DNA of 64,000 nt from Novosphingobium lindaniclasticum LE124. Lineage in GTDB: Bacteria > Pseudomonadota > Alphaproteobacteria > Sphingomonadales > Sphingomonadaceae. A program made the position numbers and the translations under genes. Below, one piece after another: positions 25,910 through 34,751 of the stretch; position 1 is the first letter of the stretch; each line of letters opens with the position of its first letter. The notes beneath the pieces were generated by a model that worked only from the letters and a program-made list of their open reading frames with translations, was not told where the DNA came from and searched no databases. The stretch spans positions 1 to 64,000 of the forward strand of contig NZ_ATHL01000089.1 in assembly GCF_000445125.1 (NCBI RefSeq). The letters are read 5' to 3'.

Positions 25910-27367
25910 ATGAAGACAGTGCCTGCGCGGCTGCTTGCCGCCACCCTTTGCTGCGCCTCCATGACGGCTGGCTCTACGGCTCAGGCCGAAGAGACGAAAA
26001 CCCCGATCTACCCGGTTTCCTCCAACGGCGACGGTGTCGTGATCAACGGCTACAGCATCTCCCGCTGGGCCGAGGACTGGCGGGTCATGGCCGACGACGG
26101 GAAGCGGGACGATCCGCTGGACCGGCTCAAGTTCCTGCCGATCGATGGCGACGGTGACATCTACCTGACGCTTTCCGGCGAGCTTCGCCTTCGCGTCAAC
26201 CAGACCACCAATCCCAACTTGCGCGAGGCCGAGGCGCAGCGGCAGGACATCAGCCGCCTGGTGGCGGGGACGGACCTGCATGTCGGGTCGCACTTGCGCT
26301 TCTTCGGCGAACTGGCCCATGCCGGGCTGGCGGGCAGGAACCTTGGCACTCCGGCCACCAACATGCGCAACGGCCTCGTCGCCCAGCAATACTTTGCGGA
26401 GGCGCACGGGCAGGTCGCGGGGCTGGACGCGGGCATCCGCTATGGCCGGCAGGAGTTCGTCGACGGACCCAACCTGCTGACCTCGCAGCGCGACAACAAC
26501 ACGATCCATTACACGCTGAACGGTGTGCGCGCCTGGGTGCGCGGCAAGGCGGTGCGCGCCGACGTGTTCGACTTGCGCCCCACTGCCTATGGCGAGGACG
26601 GCATCGGCGATGACAGGAGCGACCCCGAACGCCGGTTCTCCGGCGTGACGCTGGGATACGCCGTGCCGAAGACGTTCCTTGGCGATTCGAAGCTCTTCGT
26701 CGATCCCTTCCTCTGGCGGCGGCGTAACGGCGTCGGCACCTGGGGAGGGCGGATCGGCCCGGCGACGCGCTGGTACGGCGGGGTCCACGTCTACGGCGAT
26801 GCCGGGCCGATCCAGCTCAACTGGACGGTGAACCACCAGTGGGGAACGTTCATGGATCAGAAGATCGATGCCTGGCAGGTGCTGCTCGCCCAGTCCTGGC
26901 GTCTGGGGGCGTCGAAGTCCGCGCCGCGCATCGGTCTGAGTGCCGACTATGCCAGCGGCGGCGGCGACTATGGTGACGGCAAGCTGCGCGACGCCTACTC
27001 GCCTTTCGGCAACAACGTCTACTACAGCTACCAGCTTTACCTGACGCCCAGCAACTTGCGTTCCTTCGCGCCCACTTTCAGCTTCTCGCCGCTCAAGAAC
27101 GTGAAAGTGAATGCCGAATACCGCTTCGCCTGGCGTGACAGTGTCACCGATGCGGTCTATCGGGCCAACGGCCAACCCTTTGCCGGCACCCAGAACGGCC
27201 GGGCGCGCAAGATCGCCGAACTCGCCCGCTTGCAGGCGGTCTGGCAGATTTCGCCGCGCGTTTCGTTCACCGGGCGCTACGAGCATCTCGAAGCCGGCCC
27301 CGCGCTGACCGATGCGGGGTACCGCAGCTCCGATTTTCTCGCGGGCTGGCTGAGTTTTCGTTTCTGA
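25910..27367 (+). CDS. alginate-export-type outer-membrane porin
   Basis: The 485-residue product has a signal peptide (MKTVPARLLAATLCCASMTAGSTAQA) and a beta-barrel of the alginate_export family: GELRLRVNQTTNP near the start, RYGRQEFVDGPNLL in the middle, and a C-terminus ending in Phe (LSFRF) as required for outer-membrane insertion. Family members in sphingomonads are usually general or aromatic/dicarboxylate porins rather than true alginate exporters. Its place directly after dctA suggests it admits dicarboxylates. It lies 61 bp after dctA and 17 bp before the malic enzyme gene. Confidence 0.88.
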   Translation: MKTVPARLLAATLCCASMTAGSTAQAEETKTPIYPVSSNGDGVVINGYSISRWAEDWRVMADDGKRDDPLDRLKFLPIDGDGDIYLTLSGELRLRVNQTTNPNLREAEAQRQDISRLVAGTDLHVGSHLRFFGELAHAGLAGRNLGTPATNMRNGLVAQQYFAEAHGQVAGLDAGIRYGRQEFVDGPNLLTSQRDNNTIHYTLNGVRAWVRGKAVRADVFDLRPTAYGEDGIGDDRSDPERRFSGVTLGYAVPKTFLGDSKLFVDPFLWRRRNGVGTWGGRIGPATRWYGGVHVYGDAGPIQLNWTVNHQWGTFMDQKIDAWQVLLAQSWRLGASKSAPRIGLSADYASGGGDYGDGKLRDAYSPFGNNVYYSYQLYLTPSNLRSFAPTFSFSPLKNVKVNAEYRFAWRDSVTDAVYRANGQPFAGTQNGRARKIAELARLQAVWQISPRVSFTGRYEHLEAGPALTDAGYRSSDFLAGWLSFRF

Positions 27368-27383
27368 AGAAAGAAGGTCGCCG

Positions 27384-29009
27384 ATGTCCCCCACCCGTCA
27401 CGCCGCCGCCCGCGCTCTGCTGTCCGATCCCCTGACCAACAAGGGAACCGCCTTCACTGCCGAGGAGCGTGACGAATTCGGCCTGCACGGCCTGCTGCCA
27501 CCGCATGTCGGCACGCTCGACAGCCAGATCGAACGCCGCCGCAAGGCGCTGGAGGAAAAGGAAAGCGACTTCCAGCGCTATGCCTTCCTGCGCGAGCTTC
27601 AAGACTCGAATGAGGTGCTGTTCCATGCGCTGGTGCAAAGCGATCTGCCGCGCATGTTGCCGCTGGTCTATACGCCGACGGTGGGCGAGGGCTGCGAGCG
27701 TTTCAGCGAGATCTGGCGCCGCCCGCGCGGGTTGTTCCTGAGCTATCCCAACAAGGAGCGCATCTCCGACATTCTGGCCGATCCCGCATATGACCGGGTG
27801 AAAGTGATCGTCGTCAGCGACGGCGAGCGGATTCTCGGCCTGGGCGACCAGGGCGCGGGCGGCATGGGCATTCCGATCGGCAAGCTGGCGCTCTACACCG
27901 CCTGCGCGGGTATTCACCCGTCCGAAGTCCTGCCGATCCTGCTGGATCTTGGCACCGACAATCATGCGCGGCGCGAAGATCCGCTCTATGTGGGTTGGCG
28001 CGCCCCGCGCGTGCGCGGGCAGGAATACGACGATTTCGTGGAGGCTTTCGTCAGCGCGGTGGACGATCGCTTTCCCGGTGTCCTGCTCCAGTGGGAGGAT
28101 TTCGCGGGCAAGAATGCCTACGATCTGCTCGTGCGTTATCGCGGCCGCCTGTTGAGCTTCAACGACGATATCCAGGGCACTGCCGCAACCGCCGTCGGCA
28201 CCTTGCTCGCCGCGATCGGCAGGACCGGGGTGCCGCTTACCGAGCAGCGCGTGGTGCTGTTCGGCGCGGGTGCAGCCGGCAGCGGCGTGGCCGAGATGCT
28301 GGTCCAGGCGATGATGGCCGACGGGCTCGACGAGAAAGCGGCACGCGCGAAGATCTGGGCGGTGGATCGCGACGGCCTGATCCTCTCCGACATTCCGCGC
28401 CTGCCGCAGCAGCAGTTGAAGCTGGCGCGCGATCCGGCGGAGATCGAAGGCTGGAACGTCAGCGGCCAGAACATGATCTCGCTTCAGGAAGTGGTCGCCA
28501 ACGTCCATCCCACCGTGCTGATCGGCACTTCGGGCCAGAAGACGGCGTTCGACGAACGCACCATCCGCACGATGGCCGAGAAGGTCGAGCGGCCGGTGGT
28601 CTTCCCGCTCTCCAACCCGATCTCCCGCGCCGAGGCCCATCCGGCGGACGTTCTCGAATGGACCGGCGGCAGGGCGATCGTCGGCACCGGCAGCCCCTTC
28701 GGGACGCCGGGCGTCACGCAGGTCAACAATGTCTACATCTTCCCCGGCGTCGGCCTCGGCGCACTCGCCAGCGGAGCCACCGCCATCAGCGACGGCATGT
28801 TCATGGCCGCCGCGCGTCGCCTGGGGGAACTCAGCGACGACAGCCACGACGGCCTGTTGCCCGCCGTGACCGAACTTCGCCAGGTGGCACTGGAAATCGC
28901 CGTCGCCGTCGCGGTGCAGGCGCAGGCTGAGGGGCTCGCAACTGCCGAGCCGGCAGCATTGACGCGCGAGAGCATCGCCGCAAGCATGTGGCAGGCCCGA
29001 TACGCCTGA
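27384..29009 (+). CDS. maeA: NAD-type malic enzyme
   Basis: The 541-residue enzyme decarboxylates malate to pyruvate with reduction of NAD(P). It has the N-terminal malic domain (LVYTPTVGEGCERFSEIW; DGERILGLGDQGAGGMGIPIGK), metal-binding FNDDIQGTAATAVGTLLAA and the Rossmann segment VVLFGAGAAGSGVAEML, and ends with VFPLSNPISRAEAHPADVLEW and GTGSPFGTPGVTQVNN. The length and large-subunit architecture resemble E. coli MaeA; cofactor preference is inferred. It follows the dicarboxylate porin by 17 bp, placing malate oxidation directly with malate uptake. Confidence 0.96.
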   Translation: MSPTRHAAARALLSDPLTNKGTAFTAEERDEFGLHGLLPPHVGTLDSQIERRRKALEEKESDFQRYAFLRELQDSNEVLFHALVQSDLPRMLPLVYTPTVGEGCERFSEIWRRPRGLFLSYPNKERISDILADPAYDRVKVIVVSDGERILGLGDQGAGGMGIPIGKLALYTACAGIHPSEVLPILLDLGTDNHARREDPLYVGWRAPRVRGQEYDDFVEAFVSAVDDRFPGVLLQWEDFAGKNAYDLLVRYRGRLLSFNDDIQGTAATAVGTLLAAIGRTGVPLTEQRVVLFGAGAAGSGVAEMLVQAMMADGLDEKAARAKIWAVDRDGLILSDIPRLPQQQLKLARDPAEIEGWNVSGQNMISLQEVVANVHPTVLIGTSGQKTAFDERTIRTMAEKVERPVVFPLSNPISRAEAHPADVLEWTGGRAIVGTGSPFGTPGVTQVNNVYIFPGVGLGALASGATAISDGMFMAAARRLGELSDDSHDGLLPAVTELRQVALEIAVAVAVQAQAEGLATAEPAALTRESIAASMWQARYA

Positions 29010-29025
29010 GCGGAAGGAAACCGAC

Positions 29026-30123
29026 GTGACCCCGGCAAGCCACACACTTACGGTTGGCCTTCTTGGCTATGGCTATGCCGGGGCGACGTTTCACGCGCCG
29101 CTGATCCGGGCGGTCGAGGGACTGGAGCTAGACCGCTTCGCCAGCCGCAGCCGAGACAAGGTTCTCGAACGCTTCCCGGAAGCGACGATCCACGAGGATT
29201 CGTCGGCCGTGCTCGGCGATCCGGCAGTCGATCTTGTCGTTATCGCGACGCCCAACGATACGCACTTCCCGCTGGCGGAAGCGGCGCTGCGGGCGGGCAA
29301 GCATGTCGTCGTCGACAAGCCTTTCACCCTGGACCTTGCCGAGGCGCGAGCGCTGATCGCGCTGGCCGAGAAGACCGGCCGTCAACTCACCGTCTTCCAC
29401 AATCGCCGCTGGGACAGCGATTTTCGCAGCGTGCACAAGGCGATCGACGCAGGCCTGGTAGGCGACCCCACGCATCTGGAGATCCATTTCGACCGCTTCC
29501 GCCCGCAAGTCCGCGATCGTTGGCGCGAGGGTGACGGGCCGGGCGCCGGCGTGTGGTTCGATCTCGGGCCGCACCTTGTCGATCATGCACTGCTGCTGAT
29601 GGGCCTGCCCGACTGGGTCACGGCTTCGCTGGCGCTCCAGCGCAGGGGCGCGCGCAGCGCGGATTGGGCGCATGTCGTGCTGGAATTCGAAGATCGCCGC
29701 GCAATCCTCCACGCCTCGATGCTGGTAGCAGGCGGCGTTCCGCGCTTCATCGTTCACGGCACGGGCGGCACCGCGTTGAAGCACGGCATGGACGTGCAGG
29801 AAAGCCAGCTGCTCGCCGGCATGACGCCGGGCGCACCCGGCTGGGGTGAAGACCCTGACCCGCTCGTGCTCTACGACGCCGAAGGACACGCCAGCCGCCT
29901 TCCGGCCGAGCACGGCGACCAGCGGGAGTTCTATCGGCTCGTGGCGGAGGCGGTGAGGGGGAGGGACGCCAATCCGGTGCCGCCGATCCAGTCGCTGGCG
30001 GTCATGGCGGTGATCGAAGCAGCCGAGCGGTCTGCTGCGGAAGGGTGCAGCGTGGAACTGCCGCTGACCGATGCCGAACGTGCTGCGTGGGTGGCGAGCC
30101 GGGCCTATGGGTTTACGCCCTAG
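29026..30123 (+). CDS. Gfo/Idh/MocA-family oxidoreductase
   Basis: The 365-residue NAD(P)-dependent dehydrogenase has an N-terminal Rossmann fold (VGLLGYGYAGATFHAPLI) and the signature DKPFTLDLAEARALI (Lys of the EKP-like motif), then GPHLVDHALLLMG in the C-terminal domain. This is the YdgJ/YvaA-type branch, which acts on inositols or sugars in studied members; the substrate here is unknown. GTG start at 29026 with GGAAGGA upstream, 16 bp after the malic enzyme stop. It is probably co-transcribed with the dicarboxylate genes although a functional link is not obvious. Confidence 0.92.
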   Translation: MTPASHTLTVGLLGYGYAGATFHAPLIRAVEGLELDRFASRSRDKVLERFPEATIHEDSSAVLGDPAVDLVVIATPNDTHFPLAEAALRAGKHVVVDKPFTLDLAEARALIALAEKTGRQLTVFHNRRWDSDFRSVHKAIDAGLVGDPTHLEIHFDRFRPQVRDRWREGDGPGAGVWFDLGPHLVDHALLLMGLPDWVTASLALQRRGARSADWAHVVLEFEDRRAILHASMLVAGGVPRFIVHGTGGTALKHGMDVQESQLLAGMTPGAPGWGEDPDPLVLYDAEGHASRLPAEHGDQREFYRLVAEAVRGRDANPVPPIQSLAVMAVIEAAERSAAEGCSVELPLTDAERAAWVASRAYGFTP

Positions 30124-30145
30124 CCCGACGGTCTACGCGGCCCTT

Positions 30146-30256
30146 CGTCATTGCGAGCGCAGCGAAGCAATCCTGAGTCGCAAACCGCACTGGGTTGATG
30201 CACCGAACCAGACGGCAACATCATCATACGTCACCTGAACTTGGTTCAGGATGACC
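30146..30256. repeat. palindromic intergenic repeats ('GTCATTGCGAG' and 'TTCAGG' types)
   Basis: CGTCATTGCGAGCGCAGCGA at 30146 is the start of a widespread bacterial intergenic repeat motif whose partner arm ends in TTGCTTCGC-type sequence. It is followed at 30234-30250 by the small dyad CCTGAAC-TTG-GTTCAGG. The segment lies between the oxidoreductase gene and the rpoH terminator and encodes nothing recognisable. Confidence 0.55.
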
Positions 30257-30319
30257 TCTGGTTTCGTGAAGGTGGCCCGAGGATCGAGCCCGGAACGTCC
30301 GCCCTATTACCCACAAGAA

Positions 30320-30347
30320 AACGGGCCGCCCTTTCGGACAGCCCGTT
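30320..30347 (-). terminator. rpoH terminator hairpin
   Basis: Read on the minus strand, AACGGGC pairs with GCCCGTT (7-bp outer stem, inner GU/GC pairs, GAAA-containing loop) and is followed by TTCTTG. It sits 21 bp after the rpoH stop, on its downstream side. Confidence 0.75.
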
Positions 30348-30367
30348 CCTCATTCTTAAGCCGAAGC

Positions 30368-31270
30368 TTAGCCCGCAGGCAGGAGCTTACGGTCGCTGGC
30401 GATGCGGTTCATCGCCTTTTGCAGCTTCTCGAACGCGCGCACCTCGATCTGGCGGACACGCTCGCGGCTGACGCGGTAGACCTGGCTCAGTTCCTCGAGC
30501 GTCTTCGGGTCTTCGGTCAGGCGGCGTTCCATCAGGATGTCGCGCTCACGCTCGTTGAGGCCGTCCATGGCCTCGACCAGCATGGCGTGACGCACGGTGG
30601 CTTCCTCGGCATCCGCGACGGTTTCGTCCTGGAGCGGACGGTCGTCCGCGAGAACGTCCTGCCACTGGCCTTCGCCTTCCTCGCGCAGGGAGACGTTCAG
30701 CGAGGCATCGCCGCCCATCATCATGCGCCGGTTCATGTTGACCACTTCCTGCTCGGAAACGCCGAGCGTGGTCGCGATCTTTGCGAGGTCGTCCGGATGA
30801 AGGTCGGAATCCTCGTAGGCGTCGAGGTTCTTCTTCATCCGGCGAAGGTTGAAGAACAGCTTCTTCTGCGCGGCGGTGGTGCCCATCTTCACGAGCGACC
30901 ACGAACGCAGGATGTACTCTTGAATCGATGCCTTGATCCACCACATAGCGTAAGTGGCGAGGCGGAAGCCCCGATCGGGTTCGAACTTCTTCACACCCTG
31001 CATGAGGCCGATGTTGCCTTCGGAGATCAGTTCCGAGACCGGCAGGCCGTAGCCGCGGTAACCCATCGCGATCTTCGCAACAAGGCGAAGGTGGCTGGTC
31101 ACCAGCTGGCCGGCAGCCGCCGGATCCTCATGCTCCTTGTAGCGCTTGGCGAGCATGTATTCCTGCTCGGGCGCGAGAAGGGGGAACTTGCGGATCTCGG
31201 ACAGGTAGCGGTTGAGGCTCTGCTCGCCGCCCAGTGCCGGCACCGCCGGGAGATTACGTTCCTTGCTCAC
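30368..31270 (-). CDS. rpoH: RNA polymerase heat-shock sigma factor (sigma-32)
   Basis: The 300-residue sigma factor directs heat-shock gene transcription. Region 1.2/2 includes EQEYMLAKRYKEHEDPAAAGQLVTSHLRLV, followed by GYRGYGLPVSELISEGNIGLMQGVKKF and RLATYAMWWIKASIQEYILRSWSLVK, the RpoH-specific continuation. Region 4 ends with LEELSQVYRVSRERVRQIEVRAFEKLQ. The start is GTG with AAAGGA upstream. It stands alone on the minus strand with a terminator, and 94 bp separate it from the upstream rluD. Confidence 0.97.
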   Translation of the reverse strand: MSKERNLPAVPALGGEQSLNRYLSEIRKFPLLAPEQEYMLAKRYKEHEDPAAAGQLVTSHLRLVAKIAMGYRGYGLPVSELISEGNIGLMQGVKKFEPDRGFRLATYAMWWIKASIQEYILRSWSLVKMGTTAAQKKLFFNLRRMKKNLDAYEDSDLHPDDLAKIATTLGVSEQEVVNMNRRMMMGGDASLNVSLREEGEGQWQDVLADDRPLQDETVADAEEATVRHAMLVEAMDGLNERERDILMERRLTEDPKTLEELSQVYRVSRERVRQIEVRAFEKLQKAMNRIASDRKLLPAG

Positions 31271-31364
31271 AATATCCGTCCTTTCCGGTCGGCCCGCGGT
31301 CGAAGACCCTTGCGAGGCGTCTTAGCTTGGGGCCACCTTTTAAAGATAGCACATTAATCCGATT

Positions 31365-32309
31365 TCAGTGTCGCAGTTCATCGATCAGTGTCCGCATGTC
31401 GTCGGGCAACGGGCTGATGAAATGGACGTTCTCTCCTGTAACGGGATGGACGAAGCCAAGTTCCGCAGCATGAAGAGCTTGTCGGGTGAAACCGAGCCGC
31501 TGAAGAATCGGGCGAATCGCTGAAGGTGTACGACCATATACAGGGTCTCCCAGTAGCGAATGGCCGATTGACGACATGTGAACGCGCACCTGATGGGTGC
31601 GCCCGGTTTCCAGGCGGCACTCCACCAGACTCGCGTTCTTCAGGGCTTCGAGCGTGCGGTAATGGGTTACTGCATGTTTGCCGCGCCCATCCTCCACCAG
31701 CGCCATCTTCTTGCGATTGACGCTCGATCGGGCGATCGCCCCGCGCACCGTTCCGGCGGCCGGGATCGGGCGACCGGACACGACGGCCCGGTAGGCGCGT
31801 GCGATCGAATGGTCCGCGAACTGCACCGCCAGCCCTTCGTGCGCCTTGTCCGTCTTGGCCACCACCAGCAGGCCCGAGGTGTCCTTGTCGATCCGATGGA
31901 CGATCCCGGGCCGCGCTACCCCGCCGATGCCGGAAAGCTGGCCTCGGCAATGATGGAGCAGGGCATTGACCAAAGTGCCGTCGAGATTGCCCGCAGCCGG
32001 ATGGACGACCAGACCCGCCGGCTTGTCCACGATGATCAGGTATTCGTCCTCGAACACGACGTTGAGCGGAATGTCCTGCGCGACCGCTTCGGCCGGGGCG
32101 GCTTCGGGCACGTCGATCGCGAAAGCCGTGCCGCCCGCCACCTTGAGCGAGGCCTGCGAGACCGGCTTGCCCGCCAGCAAGATGCGGCCTTCGCTCATCA
32201 GCGCCTTGATGCGTTCGCGCGAAAGTCCGCTGGCGTCGGCCAGCGCCCTGTCCAATCGGCCGCCTTCGCTGCCGATGAACCCCTGAATGATATTTTCGGA
32301 AGCCCCCAT
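31365..32309 (-). CDS. rluD: 23S rRNA pseudouridine synthase RluD type
   Basis: The 314-residue enzyme converts specific uridines of 23S rRNA to pseudouridine. It has an S4 RNA-binding domain at about 18-65 (GRLDRALADASGLSRERIKALM) and the catalytic domain with HRIDKDTSGLLVVAK, where Asp141 is the nucleophile, and later RLETGRTHQVRVHMSSIGHSLLGD. ATG 32307-32309 is chosen because upstream frame extension lacks family sequence. Its start codon faces the JAMM gene start with only 18 nt between. Confidence 0.94.
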   Translation of the reverse strand: MGASENIIQGFIGSEGGRLDRALADASGLSRERIKALMSEGRILLAGKPVSQASLKVAGGTAFAIDVPEAAPAEAVAQDIPLNVVFEDEYLIIVDKPAGLVVHPAAGNLDGTLVNALLHHCRGQLSGIGGVARPGIVHRIDKDTSGLLVVAKTDKAHEGLAVQFADHSIARAYRAVVSGRPIPAAGTVRGAIARSSVNRKKMALVEDGRGKHAVTHYRTLEALKNASLVECRLETGRTHQVRVHMSSIGHSLLGDPVYGRTPSAIRPILQRLGFTRQALHAAELGFVHPVTGENVHFISPLPDDMRTLIDELRH

Positions 32310-32327
32310 TGCCTGTAGGATTTGGGG

Positions 32328-32753
32328 ATGAATGTTGAAGTGACAAGTGACGTGATCGCAAGATTGCGTGAAGAATCCGACAAGGCCGACCCTCAGGAGT
32401 GTTGCGGCATTCTGACGGGCCGGGAGGATCGCATAGAAGGGGCGATCCCCGCCGCCAATGTCGCCGCTGACCCTGCGCGCCACTTCGAGATCGATCCGGC
32501 CACCCTCCTGGCGGCGCACCGCGCGGCGCGACGCGGCGGTCCCGAGGTGCTGGGATACTATCACTCCCATCCCGTGGGCCACCCGGTGCCATCGGCGACG
32601 GATTGCGAACATTCCACCGGCGATTTGCGCGTTTGGGCGATCATAGCGACCGGGCAGGTTGCATTCTGGCGCGATACCGGGAATGGATTTGCGCCCGTGA
32701 CATACCATATCGTCGGGCCAACGGCCTCTCTTGGCCAGAATCCGAATGCCTGA
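32328..32753 (+). CDS. JAMM/Mov34-type zinc metalloprotease (M67)
   Basis: The 141-residue single-domain JAB1/MPN/Mov34 protein has the complete JAMM motif: Glu24 in DPQECCG, then GYYHSHPVGHPVPSATD with His79, His81 and Asp92. Bacterial stand-alone members act in sulfur-carrier or ubiquitin-like protein processing, but no ubiquitin-like or E1-like partner gene is adjacent here, so the substrate is unknown. ATG 32328 is preferred to TTG six nt earlier. It is divergent from rluD at extremely short distance and followed 35 bp later by chpT. Confidence 0.92.
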   Translation: MNVEVTSDVIARLREESDKADPQECCGILTGREDRIEGAIPAANVAADPARHFEIDPATLLAAHRAARRGGPEVLGYYHSHPVGHPVPSATDCEHSTGDLRVWAIIATGQVAFWRDTGNGFAPVTYHIVGPTASLGQNPNA

Positions 32754-32788
32754 ACTCCATCGACCGTTAAAAGGGAAGTCCCCAGTCC

Positions 32789-33430
32789 ATGACGACCAGC
32801 TCGCTCGAACTTGCCAGCCTGCTATGTTCGCGCCTGTGCCATGACATGCTCAGCCCGGTCGGTGCGCTGACCAACGGGCTGGAGCTGCTCGCGGATGAAA
32901 AGGATCCCGAAATGCGCCAGCGCTGTTTCGAGCTACTGGACCAGAGCGCGCGCATCTCGGCCGACAAGCTGAAGTTCTTTCGCCTCGCCTTCGGTGCGGC
33001 GGGGGGCTTCGGTGAAATGGTTCCGGTCAGCGAGGCCCGCGCCCTGATCGATGCGCTGGTGGCCAACAATGCTCGCATCGTGCTCAACTGGGCGCTCGCC
33101 AGCGACATGTTGCCCAAGCCGGCGGTGAAGACGCTGCTCAACTTCGGCCTGATCGGCATCGAGGCCCTGCCGCGCGGCGGCACGCTCGATCTCGCGGCGG
33201 AATTCCGCGACGGCATGAGCGAGATCGTCGTGCGCGCGGCGGGCCCGCGCATCGCCTTCGATCGCGACATTGGCCGCGCCTTGGAAGGAGCTCTGCCGGA
33301 AGGCGACCTTTCAAGCCGCACGGCACCTGCGGCGATGATCCAGCAACTGGCGCACGGGCAGGGCGGCAAGCTGCAATATGCCCTGGCAGAGGATGCGCTG
33401 GTTCTCGGCGCTGTGCTGCCCGGAGCCTGA
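32789..33430 (+). CDS. chpT: histidine phosphotransferase ChpT
   Basis: The 213-residue protein is an alphaproteobacterial phosphotransferase that relays phosphate from CckA to CtrA and CpdR in cell-cycle control. It has the DHp-like helix with His18 in LCSRLCHDMLSPVGALTNGLELL and a degenerate kinase-like C-terminal domain. The start is ATG with AAAAGGGAAG upstream. It lies in a plus-strand set with the JAMM and amidase genes; that grouping is probably positional. Supports an alphaproteobacterial origin of the window. Confidence 0.93.
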   Translation: MTTSSLELASLLCSRLCHDMLSPVGALTNGLELLADEKDPEMRQRCFELLDQSARISADKLKFFRLAFGAAGGFGEMVPVSEARALIDALVANNARIVLNWALASDMLPKPAVKTLLNFGLIGIEALPRGGTLDLAAEFRDGMSEIVVRAAGPRIAFDRDIGRALEGALPEGDLSSRTAPAAMIQQLAHGQGGKLQYALAEDALVLGAVLPGA

Positions 33431-33455
33431 TGGAATAGGGGGCGGGGAAAGGACG

Positions 33456-34160
33456 ATGAACCGCTGGCTGGTCAATCGCACGGTCGCCTCGCCCAATTTC
33501 AACGAGCGCAAGCTGCCGATTTCGATGGTCGTGCTGCACTACACGGGCATGAAATCGGCGGCCGAGGCGCTCGAGCGGATGTGCGACCCCAAGGCAGAGG
33601 TCTCGGCGCATTACATGATCGACGAGGAGGGCGTGGTCACTTCTCTCGTGCCGGAGAACAAGCGGGCATGGCATGCCGGGCGGTCCTACTGGCGCGGGGT
33701 GACGGACGTGAACTCCGCCTCGATCGGCATCGAGCTGGTCAATCCCGGGCACGAATGGGGCTATCGGCCGTTTCCGGAAGCGCAGATGGAAGCATTGCTT
33801 CCGCTTCTCGCCGACATCGTCAAGCGTAACGACATCCCGCGCGGCAATGTGGTTGGCCATTCCGACATCGCGCCGGCCCGCAAGCAGGACCCCGGCGAGT
33901 ATTTCGACTGGGCGCGTCTGGGCGAACTCGGTCTTGCGCTGAAGATTCCCGCCGCGAAGATGAACCTTTTCTACGACAATCCCGGCGCGTTCTATCTCGC
34001 TCTGGAACGCTTCGGCTACGATATTTCCGATGGCCGGGCGGCGGTCACGGCATTCCAGCGGCGCTGGCGGCCCGAACTGATCGACGGGCAAATCGACGGC
34101 GAAATCGGCGCAATTCTGTTAGAACTGCTGTTGGAGCGGGACACCGGCCGTGCTACGTGA
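33456..34160 (+). CDS. N-acetylmuramoyl-L-alanine amidase (AmiD/AmpD family)
   Basis: The 234-residue amidase_2 enzyme cleaves the bond between N-acetylmuramic acid and the peptide stem of peptidoglycan. Zinc ligands are seen as His28 in VVLHYTG, a His in the WHAG segment (RAWHAGRSYW) and His/Asp in VVGHSDIAPARKQDPGEYFDW. A C-terminal peptidoglycan-binding-like segment follows (FGYDISDGRAAVTAFQRRWRP). No signal peptide is evident, so either it is cytoplasmic like AmpD or export uses an unseen signal. Its stop is only 5 bp upstream of rnpB. Confidence 0.9.
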   Translation: MNRWLVNRTVASPNFNERKLPISMVVLHYTGMKSAAEALERMCDPKAEVSAHYMIDEEGVVTSLVPENKRAWHAGRSYWRGVTDVNSASIGIELVNPGHEWGYRPFPEAQMEALLPLLADIVKRNDIPRGNVVGHSDIAPARKQDPGEYFDWARLGELGLALKIPAAKMNLFYDNPGAFYLALERFGYDISDGRAAVTAFQRRWRPELIDGQIDGEIGAILLELLLERDTGRAT

Positions 34161-34165
34161 GCGCC

Positions 34166-34610
<445 letters not shown>

Positions 34611-34647
34611 TTTTTATGACAAGGCTGGAGTCCCGCTTGTCCGCCCC

Positions 34648-34734
34648 TGTCATTGCGAGGCGGCGAAGCCGACACGGCAACCCAGAGCGGATCTGCGACG
34701 AACTCCGGAACGCTTCGCTACGCCGGAAATGACG
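34648..34734. repeat. palindromic intergenic repeat, about 87 bp
   Basis: The arms GTCATTGCGAGGCGGCGAAG (from 34649) and CTTCGCTACGCCGGAAATGA (ending about 34732) are imperfect inverted complements with TCATT/AATGA ends, bounding an internal segment of about 45 bp. This resembles miniature palindromic repeats seen between genes in sphingomonads and many other bacteria; a partial relative lies at 30146. It sits between rnpB and the end of the phosphoesterase gene. Confidence 0.65.
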
Positions 34735-34751
34735 AAAGGATGGCGCGCAAG

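Noticed and set aside
24479..27394. 971-codon leftward open frame opposite dctA and the porin gene
   Set aside because: It lies entirely antisense to two clear genes, has low-complexity His/Arg/Gln-rich sequence and no family features; it is an artefact of high-GC third codon positions.
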